This document shows, piece by piece, positions 53,288 through 62,098 of a stretch of DNA of 64,000 nt. Location: positions 310,001-374,000 of the forward strand of contig NZ_CP060697.1 in the NCBI RefSeq assembly GCF_014352855.1, read 5' to 3'. Positions within the stretch are counted from its first letter, which is position 1. Every line of letters begins with the position of its first letter. The position numbers were made by a program, and so were the translations under genes. This DNA comes from Sphingomonas sabuli. Lineage in GTDB: Bacteria; Pseudomonadota; Alphaproteobacteria; Sphingomonadales; Sphingomonadaceae. The notes below the pieces were generated by a model that was not told the DNA's origin, did no database searches, and worked only from the letters and a program-made list of their open reading frames with translations.

Positions 53288-54418
53288 GTGAAGATCGCGG
53301 TCCTCAAGGAAACGGCGCCGGGGGAAACCCGCTGCGCCGCGATTCCCGAAACGGTGAAGAAATTCATCGCGCTCGGCGCCGATGTGGCGGTGGAAACGGG
53401 CGCCGGGACGGCCGCGGGGATCACGGATGCCGATTTCGAAGCCGCCGGCGCCATCACCGGCGACCGCTCGGCGGTGCTCGGCGACGCGGGCATCATCCTG
53501 TGCATCAACGGCCCGGACGCGGCCGATCTGGCCGGCGCGCCCGCCGGCGCGCTGCTGGTCGGCGCGCTCGATCCGCTGCGCCGCCGCGACGCGGTCGACG
53601 CCTATGCCCGGGCCGGGTTGCAGGCGCTGGCGATGGAATGGATGCCGCGCATCACCCGCGCGCAATCCATGGACATCCTGTCGTCGCAGTCGAACCTTGC
53701 CGGTTACAAGGCGGTGGTGGACGCCGCCGGTGCCTTTGGCCGCGCCTTTCCGATGATGATGACCGCCGCCGGCACGGTCAGCCCGGCGCGGGTGTTCGTC
53801 ATGGGGGTCGGCGTTGCCGGCCTGCAGGCCATCGCCACCGCCAAGCGGATGGGCGCGCAGGTTAGCGCCACCGACGTCCGTTCCGCGACCAAGGAACAGA
53901 TCCAGTCGCTTGGGGCCAAGCCGATCTTCGTTGAAAACGTCGCCGGCATCGAAGGCGAAGGGCAGGGCGGCTATGCCACCGAAATGTCCGACGAATATCG
54001 CGCGGCGCAGGCCGAACTGGTGTCCGCGCACATCGCCAAGCAGGACATTGTCGTCACCACCGCGCTGATCCCCGGTCGGCCCGCACCGCGGCTGATCAGC
54101 GACGCGCAGGTCGCCTCGATGCGTCCGGGTAGCGTGATCGTCGATCTCGCCGCAGAAGCGGGCGGTAATGTCGAAGGAACCAAGGCCGGCGAGAGCGTCC
54201 GCCAGCACGGCGTGACGATCATCGGCGCGACCAATCTCGCGCGTAGCCTGTCGGCCGATTCCTCCGCGCTTTTCTCGCGCAACTTGTACAATTTTCTCAG
54301 TGCGTTCTGGGACAAGGACAAGAATGCGCCTGAACTTGCCGACGATGACGAGATCGTCGTCGGCACCCGCCTGACCAAGGACGGCAAGGTGGTCAGCGAA
54401 AGGCTCGCGGAGGCCTAG
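53288..54418 (+). CDS. pntAA: NAD(P) transhydrogenase alpha, part 1
   Basis: 376-aa soluble NAD(H)-binding domain I of the proton-translocating Re/Si-specific transhydrogenase. It starts with KIAVLKETAPGETRCAA, and the NAD site is in RVFVMGVGVAGLQAIATAKRMGAQVSATDVR (about res. 165-195), with DIVVTTALIPGRPAPRL later. It begins with GTG at 53288. The other two subunits, pntAB and pntB, are 4.9 kb downstream after four unrelated genes, whereas these three are usually contiguous. Confidence 0.94.
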   Translation: MKIAVLKETAPGETRCAAIPETVKKFIALGADVAVETGAGTAAGITDADFEAAGAITGDRSAVLGDAGIILCINGPDAADLAGAPAGALLVGALDPLRRRDAVDAYARAGLQALAMEWMPRITRAQSMDILSSQSNLAGYKAVVDAAGAFGRAFPMMMTAAGTVSPARVFVMGVGVAGLQAIATAKRMGAQVSATDVRSATKEQIQSLGAKPIFVENVAGIEGEGQGGYATEMSDEYRAAQAELVSAHIAKQDIVVTTALIPGRPAPRLISDAQVASMRPGSVIVDLAAEAGGNVEGTKAGESVRQHGVTIIGATNLARSLSADSSALFSRNLYNFLSAFWDKDKNAPELADDDEIVVGTRLTKDGKVVSERLAEA

Positions 54419-54422
54419 GGCC

Positions 54423-55547
54423 ACGCCTGCCACGGCCGACATTCTCGTCATCGGCGGCGGTGTCGCCGGCCTGTCCGCCGCGGCCGCGCTCAGCGCCGAT
54501 GCGCGGGTCGTGGTGCTGGAAGCCGAAGATGCGCCCGGTTTCCATTCCTCCGGCCGCAGCGCCACCATGCTGCACTACGCGCTCGGCAATCCTCTCGTCC
54601 GGGCCCTGACGCTCGCCAGCCGCGGCACGTTCGAAGATCCGCCCACGGGCTTCACCGACGTTCCGCTCGGTCGCCGGATGCCGGTACTGGTCCATGCCCG
54701 CGCTCCGGAAACCGCCGAACTCGACGCGCTGGAAGCCGCCATCGCGCCCTTTGCCGCGCTGGACCGCGCCGGCCCGGCGGAGATCGCCGCGCTCTGCCCG
54801 GCGCTGAAGACCGGGGAGGGCGGGGCGGTCGCCGCTCTGGTCGACCGCAACGGCCTCCGCCTCGACCCGCACGCCTTGCTGCAGGCTTATGTGCGGACTC
54901 TCCGCCGCAACGGCGGCACGCTCGTGCCCGGCGCCCGTGCCGCCGCCATCGTCCGCCGGTCCGGCCACTGGCAGGTCGCCACCGATCGCGGCGGCACGTT
55001 CGAAGCCCCGCTGCTGGTCAACGCCGCGGGCGCCTGGGCGGACGGCATCGCCGCCATGGCCGGCGTCGCGCCGGTCGGGCTGACCCCGCTCCGCCGGACG
55101 ATCATCACCTTCGACGCCCCGGACGGCGCGGACCGCTGGCCGTTCGTGAAGACCGTCGGCGAAGAACTCTATTTCGCGCCCGAATCCGGCCGCCTGTTAG
55201 CCTCGCCGATGGACGAGGTGCCAAGCGCCCCCTGCGACGCGCAGCCGGACGAGGAAGATGTCGCGCTGGCCGCCTATCGCGTGGAGCAGCGCACCACGCT
55301 GCAGGTCCGGCGCATCGCGCACAAATGGGCGGGCCTGCGCACCTTCGCGCCGGACCGCGTGCCCGTCGTCGGCTTCGCGCCCGGCGCGGACGGCTTTTTC
55401 TGGCTGGCCGGCCAGGGCGGCTTCGGCCTCCAGACCGCGCCGGTCATGGCGCGCATTGCTACGGCGCTGGCGACCGGCGCCGCCTGGCCCGCCGACGGGA
55501 TCGACCCCGCGGCCCTAGACCCCGCCCGCTTCGGGCAGGCGGCATAG
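54423..55547 (+). CDS. FAD-dependent (DAO family) oxidoreductase, apparent ACG start
   Basis: About 374 aa of the D-amino-acid-oxidase/glycine-oxidase-like FAD family. The Rossmann motif ILVIGGGVAGLSAAAAL is at the N-terminus, NAAGAWADG is the second FAD contact and the C-terminal GQGGFGLQTAP closes the site. The frame has no ATG, GTG or TTG before a GTG at 54510 that would delete the dinucleotide fold; an in-frame stop at 54372 limits the other side. A GGAGG at 54409-54413 lies 9 bp before the ACG at 54423, giving (M)PATADILVIGGG. The gene follows pntAA by 4 bp. Substrate unknown. Confidence 0.82.
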   Translation, partial: TPATADILVIGGGVAGLSAAAALSADARVVVLEAEDAPGFHSSGRSATMLHYALGNPLVRALTLASRGTFEDPPTGFTDVPLGRRMPVLVHARAPETAELDALEAAIAPFAALDRAGPAEIAALCPALKTGEGGAVAALVDRNGLRLDPHALLQAYVRTLRRNGGTLVPGARAAAIVRRSGHWQVATDRGGTFEAPLLVNAAGAWADGIAAMAGVAPVGLTPLRRTIITFDAPDGADRWPFVKTVGEELYFAPESGRLLASPMDEVPSAPCDAQPDEEDVALAAYRVEQRTTLQVRRIAHKWAGLRTFAPDRVPVVGFAPGADGFFWLAGQGGFGLQTAPVMARIATALATGAAWPADGIDPAALDPARFGQAA

Positions 55548-55994
55548 GTCGACCCAGCGCTCGCCGACCAGTGCGAACAGCCGCTCCGTCGCCACTTCGA
55601 CCGAGGTATTGAGCGACCCGCCTGCCGGATAGACCGTGGCGAACGCCTGCAACGACACGTCCAAATACACCGGCAGCGGCGTGGCCAGCCCGAACGGGCA
55701 CACCCCGCCGACCCTGTGCCCGGTCAGTTCGAATGCCTCCTCCGCGCCCAGCATGCGCGGCCGCGCGCCAAACGCCGCCTTGCACTTGCGGTTGTCGAGC
55801 CGGCTGTCGCCCCGGGTGACCAGCAGGAACACTTGGCTTCCGGCGCGCACCGCCAGGCTCTTGGCGATCCGCCCCGGCTCGACGCCCAGCGCCGCGGCCG
55901 CCTCGTCGACGGTGGAGGTCAGCGCCTCGGTCTCGATCAGCCGCAGGTCCGGCGCCTGCGCCTCCAGCCACGCGCGCACCGACTCCAGGCTCAT
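55515..55994 (-). CDS. YbaK/ProX-type aminoacyl-tRNA deacylase
   Basis: 159 aa of the YbaK/EbsC family, which hydrolyses misacylated tRNAs or free mischarged amino acids (ProX, YbaK). The central block is RIAKSLAVRAGSQVFLLVT followed by LDNRKCKAAF with the Lys, and VGGVCPFGLATPLPVYLD is the substrate loop. The ATG at 55994 overlaps the yjbQ stop (ATGA). The 3' end overlaps the convergent oxidoreductase by 33 bp. Specificity is not certain. Confidence 0.88.
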   Translation of the reverse strand: MSLESVRAWLEAQAPDLRLIETEALTSTVDEAAAALGVEPGRIAKSLAVRAGSQVFLLVTRGDSRLDNRKCKAAFGARPRMLGAEEAFELTGHRVGGVCPFGLATPLPVYLDVSLQAFATVYPAGGSLNTSVEVATERLFALVGERWVDLCRLPEAGGV

Positions 55995-56419
55995 TCGCCC
56001 TCGCCGACCAGATGCAGTTCGATCCGTCGCTGCGGCGTCCCGTTGCGATGCTCGAACAGGAACACGCCCTGCCACGTGCCCAGCGCCAGCCGCCCGCCGC
56101 GCACCGGCACTGCCAGCTGCGTCTGCGTCAGCGCCGTGCGCAGGTGCGCCGGCATGTCGTCCGGTCCCTCGTCATCATGCGTGTAAAGCGACTCGCCCTG
56201 CGGCGCGATGCGCGCGAAATAGGCCTCGAGGTCGCGCCGCGCCGCGGGGGCCGCGTTTTCCTGAATTAGCAGCGACGCCGACGTGTGCGCGCAGAAAATT
56301 GTCAGCAGCCCGTCGCCGATCCGCGCCGAGTCGAGCCATTGCTGAAGCTGGCCGGTGATCTCGAACAGGCCCGGCCGCGGCGCCCGCACGGCCAGCGTGC
56401 CATTGGCCTGCTTCAACAT
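55991..56419 (-). CDS. yjbQ: YjbQ family protein
   Basis: 142-aa YjbQ (UPF0047) family protein with a secondary thiamine-phosphate synthase activity reported for some members. Diagnostic blocks are LLTIFCAHTSASLLIQENA (about res. 39-57), DDEGPDDMPAHLRTAL and LGTWQGVFLFEHR. The ATG at 56419 is chosen; a TTG 42 bp upstream is weaker. It overlaps the YbaK gene by 4 bp. The physiological role is unclear. Confidence 0.9.
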   Translation of the reverse strand: MLKQANGTLAVRAPRPGLFEITGQLQQWLDSARIGDGLLTIFCAHTSASLLIQENAAPAARRDLEAYFARIAPQGESLYTHDDEGPDDMPAHLRTALTQTQLAVPVRGGRLALGTWQGVFLFEHRNGTPQRRIELHLVGEGE

Positions 56420-56466
56420 CCCGGCGACCGGTTCAGGGGCAACGCCAAAGTCTCCAGACAAACGAA

Positions 56467-56490
56467 AAGCGCCCGCAAATGCAGGCGCTT
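56467..56490 (-). terminator. Hairpin terminator between yjbQ and the 28-aa ORF
   Basis: On the reverse strand AAGCGCC and GGCGCTT form a stem with an inner GC pair, followed by TTTTCGTTTG. It lies 31 bp after the stop of the 28-aa reading frame and before yjbQ, so it would end a short transcript coming from that frame. Confidence 0.7.
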
Positions 56491-56520
56491 AACGTAGTTC
56501 AGTAGTTGGAAAGTTCGAGC

Positions 56521-56607
56521 TTAGCCGTTCGAACCGCCGTTGGTTTGACCGCTACCCAGCAGCCAGTTCCAAAGACTCCAACGCGCCGGAAGTTGCTTCT
56601 TCATCAT
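56521..56607 (-). CDS. Possible 28-aa peptide gene
   Basis: A 28-codon frame starting MMKKQLPARWSLWNWLLGSG and ending NGGSNG. It has a GGGGA site 4 bp before the ATG and a hairpin terminator 31 bp after the stop, so it could be a stand-alone small gene. The N-terminus is basic with a Trp/Leu-rich amphipathic middle, the tail Gly/Ser/Asn-rich. No similarity is recognised. Coding status is unproven and the 290-bp space could instead encode an sRNA. Confidence 0.35.
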   Translation of the reverse strand: MMKKQLPARWSLWNWLLGSGQTNGGSNG

Positions 56608-56752
56608 CAATCCCCGTTCAAAGACTGCGATTCGGCAGTTGCGAGGATGTTAACCTTAAGAAACGAAGTTAGCAAACGATTTACCATCTTTTGGCGGCGG
56701 ACAAGGCGCATCGTTTCGCGGGCGTCGCGATTCTGTTCGGCGTGTCAGTGGG

Positions 56753-59044
56753 TTAGGCGACCCGGGCGGATCGTTCGGACGACAGCCGCCGGCGCAGGCT
56801 GTCCATGCTCATCGGCCGGCCGGTGATATAGCCCTGCACGATGTCGCATTCCATTTCGGCCAGGATGTCGAGCGCCTCGCGCGTTTCGACGCCTTCTGCG
56901 ACCACCTGCCGGCCAAGCGAATGGGCCAGCGCGATGGTCGATGCGACCATCAGCCGCTCGCTGCGGTTCTCGACCATCCCGCGGACGAAGCTCTGGTCGA
57001 TCTTGATCTCGCTCGCCGGGACCTTCTTCAGATAGTCCAGCGTCGACAGGCCGGTGCCGTAATCGTCGATCGAGATGTTCACGCCCAGCTCGCGCAGCTG
57101 GATCAGCATGTCGAGCGCGTTGCCGCTGCCGGCGATGGCCGCGGTCTCGGTCAGCTCCAGCGTCAGGTGGCGGGCTTCCAGCCCGTGCCGTTCCAGCAGG
57201 ATGGCGATCCGCCCGACCAGCGCCTTGTCGGACAGCAGGCGCCCGGACAGGTTGACCGACATGTCGAATTCCCGCCCGCCGCGGGTCAGCCCGGCGGCAA
57301 AGCCGATCGACCGGTCGAGCACGAAGGCGGTGAGCTTGCCGATCCGGTCATTCTGTTCGGCCGCGGCAACGAATTCGGCGGCCGCGATCGGGCCCTTTTC
57401 CGGGTGCGTCCAGCGGGCCAGCGCCTCGGCACCGATGATCCGCCGGCTTTTCAGATCGACCTTGGGCTGGAACGCGACCCACACTTCGCCGCGGTCGACC
57501 GCTTCGTCGAGCTGGCTGAGCATCGACAGCTTCCACGACGCGTCCTGGAGCGAATCCGGGTCGTGATATTTCCACTTCAGCCCGTCGTGCGCGGCTTCTT
57601 CCGCGGCCAGCAGAGCGCTGCCCAGCCGGTTGGCCATCGACCGGCCGCTGCCGATCTCCACGCCGAAGCTGACCGACAGGTCGATCGACATGCCGTTGAC
57701 CCGGACCGGAGTGCGGAACAGCGCGTGCAGCGCTTCAAGGTGATGGCCGAACGGCTTGCCGGGCTCGTCGAACCACGCGAAAATGCCGTCGTCGCCCTGG
57801 AAGAAGGTGCGTTCGGGCGCGCCGACCGACAGGCGGGTGACGATCTGGTCGACCAGCGAGCTTTCGCTGTTCGGCGGCAGGGCGGCGACAACTTCGGCGT
57901 AATTGAGGATCCGGGCGACGATCAGCGCCTGGTCGCGGCCGCGATAGGATTTGAGCGCGGTCAGGTTGGGCAGGCCGGAAATCGGGTCGACCAGCCCGCG
58001 CCGGTTGAACCGCCAGCGCAGCAGCACCGACGAGGTCAGGATCATCACGAACAGCGCCGGGACCATGTCGACGAAGATCAGCCGGCTTTCCAGCGCCACC
58101 GGCGCCAGCAGGACCAGCGCGACGCCCGCGGCCGCGAGCAGCAGCTGCTGCCGCTCCCGCGCGCGGACCAGGGCATAGCCGGACAGCAGCAGCGCGAGCA
58201 GGAAGGCGGGCACCCAGCCGGCATCGACCGGCCGCCCCGCGCGCAGCGTCTCGGCGCCGACGGCATGGATGAATACGCCGCCCATCTGGCCGACGCCGGG
58301 GACGAAATACATGTCGCCGCCGGAATCGGTGGTGGTCCCAATGAGGACGTCCTTGCCGGCGATCCGCGCGGCCAGATTGTCGCCGCGCAGCACGTCGGCG
58401 GCGGACACCGTCGGTATGCTCGTCGGATCGATCGAATAATCGACCGGAAAGCTTTCCCCGACGCCGCCCCGCTGCCCGGACAGGATGGCGGAGAAAGACG
58501 GGATCACGCCGCCCGCCGTCTTTGCGGCAAAGGGCAGGTCCCACACCGCATTCTGGTAATTATAATACCAGTTGATGCTGCCCAGCCCGGCATGCTCGGC
58601 GAATTCGGGCAGCGGCGGCAGTTCGAGGTCGCGGCCTTCGCGGCCCGACCGGGACGGACCGCGCACCGCCAGCGTCGCTCGGCCCGACCGGCGCAAGGCG
58701 TCGGCAAAAGCCCGGTCCTCGGCGGGCGAGGTCTTGCCGTAGAATTTGACGTCGAACAGGATGCGCTTGGCCCCCGCCTTGGTCAGGGCGTCGGTCATCC
58801 GCGCATAATCGCTGCGCGGCCACGGCGGGATGCGCCCGACCAGCGTGTTGGCCGCTTCGTCCATCTTGACCACGACGATGTCGCCGCTGGCCTTGTGCAT
58901 GTGGAATCTGTTGCGCGTGCCGCGCAGGGGATCCTCGGCGATCTCCCCGGCGCCGAGCGCGCCGAAGATCAGTCCCGCAATGGCAATCCAAAGCAGGGTC
59001 CGCCACGGCCGCGAGCCGGAAGGAGATTTCTCATGTGTGCGCAC
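56753..59044 (-). CDS. CHASE2 - degenerate GGDEF - EAL phosphodiesterase
   Basis: 763-aa membrane c-di-GMP protein. One N-terminal helix (about 14-33) is followed by a CHASE2 sensor domain (about 40-275), three more helices (about 276-341) and then the GGDEF and EAL domains. The GGDEF site reads QGDDGIF, so cyclase activity is unlikely. The EAL domain is intact: EAL at 540-542 in GAEALARW, IDDYGTGLS, EIKIDQSFV and AEGVET. It should therefore hydrolyse c-di-GMP in response to a periplasmic cue. The start is GTG at 59044; an upstream TTG at 59065 is possible. Confidence 0.9.
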   Translation of the reverse strand: MRTHEKSPSGSRPWRTLLWIAIAGLIFGALGAGEIAEDPLRGTRNRFHMHKASGDIVVVKMDEAANTLVGRIPPWPRSDYARMTDALTKAGAKRILFDVKFYGKTSPAEDRAFADALRRSGRATLAVRGPSRSGREGRDLELPPLPEFAEHAGLGSINWYYNYQNAVWDLPFAAKTAGGVIPSFSAILSGQRGGVGESFPVDYSIDPTSIPTVSAADVLRGDNLAARIAGKDVLIGTTTDSGGDMYFVPGVGQMGGVFIHAVGAETLRAGRPVDAGWVPAFLLALLLSGYALVRARERQQLLLAAAGVALVLLAPVALESRLIFVDMVPALFVMILTSSVLLRWRFNRRGLVDPISGLPNLTALKSYRGRDQALIVARILNYAEVVAALPPNSESSLVDQIVTRLSVGAPERTFFQGDDGIFAWFDEPGKPFGHHLEALHALFRTPVRVNGMSIDLSVSFGVEIGSGRSMANRLGSALLAAEEAAHDGLKWKYHDPDSLQDASWKLSMLSQLDEAVDRGEVWVAFQPKVDLKSRRIIGAEALARWTHPEKGPIAAAEFVAAAEQNDRIGKLTAFVLDRSIGFAAGLTRGGREFDMSVNLSGRLLSDKALVGRIAILLERHGLEARHLTLELTETAAIAGSGNALDMLIQLRELGVNISIDDYGTGLSTLDYLKKVPASEIKIDQSFVRGMVENRSERLMVASTIALAHSLGRQVVAEGVETREALDILAEMECDIVQGYITGRPMSMDSLRRRLSSERSARVA

Positions 59045-59272
59045 CGCCCCATCATGCCCGCACAAAGGTTAGGAAATTGGAAACTCTAAGTTGGTGAACG
59101 GAAAAATCGTGGCTGTCCTACAGGGGGGCACTTGTGCCAGACTGGACGCGATGATCGGGTGGGCCTTTCCCTTCACCATGTCCTGCATCGGCGCGCCCTT
59201 CGCGTCCGCGACCGGCCCGCACGCGCGTATGAGTGCGACTTTTGCGACTTTTGGCGGCCTGAAAGGGTAACG

Positions 59273-59584
59273 ATGGACTTCATTTCGATCCTGTCGATCT
59301 TCGTCCTGGCCTGTTTCGTCGGCTATTACGTGGTCTGGTCGGTGACCCCGGCGCTGCACACCCCGCTGATGAGCGTCACCAACGCCATCTCTTCCGTGAT
59401 CATCGTCGGCGCGCTGATTGCCGCGGCCTCCGCCGCAAGCCCGGCGGCCAAGTGGCTCGGCCTGCTCGGCGTGGTTCTGGCCAGCATCAACATCTTCGGC
59501 GGTTTCGCGGTCACCGCGCGCATGCTGGCGATGTACAAGAAGAAAGAACGGCCCGCGCCGCAGGGGGGCAAGACCGATGCATGA
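59273..59584 (+). CDS. pntAB: NAD(P) transhydrogenase alpha, part 2
   Basis: 103 aa, the membrane part of the alpha subunit with three helices (about 4-25, 38-58, 62-85). Blocks ALHTPLMSVTNAISSVIIVG and VVLASINIFGGFAVTARM are diagnostic. GAAAGGG lies before the ATG at 59273. It overlaps pntB by 8 bp. Its companion pntAA is 4.9 kb upstream. Confidence 0.94.
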   Translation: MDFISILSIFVLACFVGYYVVWSVTPALHTPLMSVTNAISSVIIVGALIAAASAASPAAKWLGLLGVVLASINIFGGFAVTARMLAMYKKKERPAPQGGKTDA

Positions 59585-60989
59585 CGCCGCGCCGACCCCG
59601 GCCTGGGTCCTGCTTGCCTATCTCGTCTCGGGCATTTGCTTCATCCTCGCGCTGCGCGGCCTGTCCAGCCCGGAAAGCAGCCGCCGCGGCAATCGCGCCG
59701 GCATGCTCGGCATGGCGATCGCGGTGGGCACGACGCTGGCTGTCCATGAAATCGCATCGCTGCTGGAAATCGTCATCGCCATCGCCATCGGCGGCGCCAT
59801 CGGGCTGATTACCGCCCGGCGGATCCAGATGACGGCGATGCCGCAACTGGTTGCCGCCTTCCACAGCCTCGTCGGCCTCGCCGCGGTGCTGGTCGGCGCG
59901 GCCGCCTATCTCAACCCTTCCGCCTTTGGCATTACGGATGCGGCGGGCGACATCCTGCAGGTCAGCCGGGTAGAAATGGGCCTTGGCGTGGCCATCGGCG
60001 CGATCACCTTTTCCGGCTCGGTCATCGCCTTCCTGAAGTTGAACGGCAACATGTCGGGCGCGCCGATCCTGCTGCCCGCCCGGCACGTCATCAACCTCGG
60101 GCTGATCGCGGCCATCCTGGCCCTGATCGCTTACTTCCTGACCGACCAGTCGCCGTGGGTGTTCTTCACCGTCATGGCCTTGAGCTTCGCCATCGGTTTC
60201 CTGCTGATCATTCCCATCGGCGGGGCCGACATGCCGGTCGTGATCTCGATGCTCAACAGCTATTCCGGTTGGGCCGCGGCGGCGATGGGCTTCACCCTGC
60301 ACAACAGCGCGATGATCATCACCGGCGCTCTCGTCGGCTCGTCGGGCGCGATCCTCAGCTACATCATGTGCCGGGCGATGAACCGCAGCTTCATTTCCGT
60401 GATCGCCGGCGGCTTCGGCACTGATAGCTCGGGCGGCGGCGACGCGCAGGCCATCGACCGCCCGTGGAAGCGCGGGTCGGCCGAGGATGCCGCCTTCCTG
60501 ATGGCGCAGGCGGACCAGGTCATCATCGTGCCTGGCTACGGCATGGCGGTCAGCCAAGCGCAGCATGCGCTGCGCGAAATGGGCGACATGCTAAAAGAAC
60601 AGGGCGTGCGGGTTAAATATGCCATCCACCCGGTCGCCGGACGCATGCCGGGGCACATGAACGTGCTGCTGGCCGAGGCCAACGTGCCTTATGACGAGGT
60701 GTTCGAGCTCGAGGATATCAACAGCGAGTTCGCGCAGACCGATGTCGCCTTCGTCATCGGCGCCAATGACGTCACCAATCCGGCGGCCAAGACCGACAAG
60801 AGCTCGCCGATCTACGGCATGCCCGTACTCGACGTCGAAAAGGCGCGCACCGTGCTGTTCGTCAAACGGTCGATGGGCGGGGTCGGCTATGCCGGCGTCG
60901 ACAATGAACTCTTCTATCGCGACAATACGATGATGCTGCTGTCGGACGCGAAGAAGATGGTGGAAGAGATTGTAAAGGCTTTGAATTAG
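59577..60989 (+). CDS. pntB: NAD(P) transhydrogenase beta
   Basis: 470-aa beta subunit that carries the remaining membrane helices (about nine, to res. 270) and the NADP(H)-binding domain III. The latter includes VIIVPGYGMAVSQAQHALRE and the loops HPVAGRMPGHMNVLLAEA, GANDVTNPAA and GGVGYAGVDNELF. It couples hydride transfer from NADH to NADP+ with proton entry. The stop overlaps the convergent ctlX gene by 4 bp. Confidence 0.96.
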   Translation: MHDAAPTPAWVLLAYLVSGICFILALRGLSSPESSRRGNRAGMLGMAIAVGTTLAVHEIASLLEIVIAIAIGGAIGLITARRIQMTAMPQLVAAFHSLVGLAAVLVGAAAYLNPSAFGITDAAGDILQVSRVEMGLGVAIGAITFSGSVIAFLKLNGNMSGAPILLPARHVINLGLIAAILALIAYFLTDQSPWVFFTVMALSFAIGFLLIIPIGGADMPVVISMLNSYSGWAAAAMGFTLHNSAMIITGALVGSSGAILSYIMCRAMNRSFISVIAGGFGTDSSGGGDAQAIDRPWKRGSAEDAAFLMAQADQVIIVPGYGMAVSQAQHALREMGDMLKEQGVRVKYAIHPVAGRMPGHMNVLLAEANVPYDEVFELEDINSEFAQTDVAFVIGANDVTNPAAKTDKSSPIYGMPVLDVEKARTVLFVKRSMGGVGYAGVDNELFYRDNTMMLLSDAKKMVEEIVKALN

Positions 60990-61918
60990 CCTCGCGGCAA
61001 ATGCACTTCGGCGATCATGCAACGGACGCTGCCGCCGCCTACCGCCTCGATCGTCGGAATCGCCGCGGGGACCAGCTCGCCATAGGTCTCCAGCTGCCGC
61101 ACCTGGTCCGGCCGCAGGCTTGCCAGCGCGGTCTGCGACAAGGCGATGACTGGCCCGCCTTTGCCGCGCAGCTCGATCAGGTTGCAGCCAAATTGCTGCA
61201 ACTGGGCGAAGCTCATCTCGACTATCGTCCGGCCGCCGGCCTCGATCGCCTCGACCAGCTTCGCCCGGTCCGCCTCCGCCACCGCTTCCCGGCACAGCAC
61301 GGCGAAGCCGGTGCCAAGGCTGAGCAGGACGTTGGTGTGATAGATCGCCCGGCCATCGGGATCGAAGGCGTCGAACAGGTGCGTCCGGTATCCCAGCGCC
61401 GCATCGAACCGCTCGACCGTCGCCGCGTCGGTCCGCTCGCTCCGGTTGGCGAAGGCCCGGCGGGTGGGCCGGTCGAGGATCAGGCTGCCGGTGCCTTCCA
61501 GGAAGTGGCCGGCGGCCTCGGCGTCGCTCAGGTCGACCAGCCGCTCGACCGCAAAACCGGCGCCGCGGACCAGCGTCATGACGTCATCGGTTCGGCGCTC
61601 GGCCCGTCGCGGCGCGGTCGCCATCGGATAGACGGCCATCGTTCCGTCGGCGTGGAAGCTGACCCAGTTGTTGGGAAACACCGCGTCGGGCCGGACCGGG
61701 TCCGGCGTGTCGTCCAGCACCAGCACCGTGACGCCGGCACGGTCGAGCGCCGCGGCGAGGCCGTCGAACTCGGCGGCGGCGGCTTTCTGCACGTCGGACC
61801 GTGCCGACTGGCGGGCAAAGGCGTTGGACCGGGCGGCCTCGGCGTTGAAGCCGAACGCTGCCGGTCGGACAAGCAGGACGGTACCGGCCGATTGCGGATC
61901 CATGGCCGCGCTTTCCAT
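60986..61918 (-). CDS. ctlX: CtlX-type amidinotransferase-fold hydrolase
   Basis: 310-aa arginine-deiminase-superfamily enzyme of the CtlX (citrulline utilisation hydrolase) group. Active-site blocks are FPNNWVSFHADG (about res. 81-92), EGTGSLILDRP, the His in YHTNVLLSLG and the nucleophile Cys in GGSVRCMIAE near the C-terminus. The start is 61918 or the ATG at 61903. The substrate, arginine, dimethylarginine or citrulline, cannot be fixed from sequence. It diverges from the racemase gene. Confidence 0.87.
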   Translation of the reverse strand: MESAAMDPQSAGTVLLVRPAAFGFNAEAARSNAFARQSARSDVQKAAAAEFDGLAAALDRAGVTVLVLDDTPDPVRPDAVFPNNWVSFHADGTMAVYPMATAPRRAERRTDDVMTLVRGAGFAVERLVDLSDAEAAGHFLEGTGSLILDRPTRRAFANRSERTDAATVERFDAALGYRTHLFDAFDPDGRAIYHTNVLLSLGTGFAVLCREAVAEADRAKLVEAIEAGGRTIVEMSFAQLQQFGCNLIELRGKGGPVIALSQTALASLRPDQVRQLETYGELVPAAIPTIEAVGGGSVRCMIAEVHLPRG

Positions 61919-62043
61919 TGGCCGGTCGCTGCCGTCAATCCGTCCAATTTTTGCCGCCACCCATCTTGCCCGGCCCGGCAAAGTCGGCAAGATATCGATT
62001 GGCGGGCCGCACCGGCCCGTCATGACATCGCACCTGGGTTAAA

Positions 62044-62073
62044 GCCCCCAGCCGGTCGCCCGGTCCTGGGGGC
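62044..62073. promoter_or_regulatory. GC hairpin before the racemase gene
   Basis: The arms GCCCCCAG (62044-62051) and CTGGGGGC (62066-62073) form a perfect 8-bp stem with a 14-base loop. It lies 26 bp before the TTG start of the racemase and could fold in the leader of that mRNA. No T run follows, so it is not a normal terminator. Its role is unknown. Confidence 0.4.
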
Positions 62074-62098
62074 GTATGCCGGACGGGGGAGACAGGAA

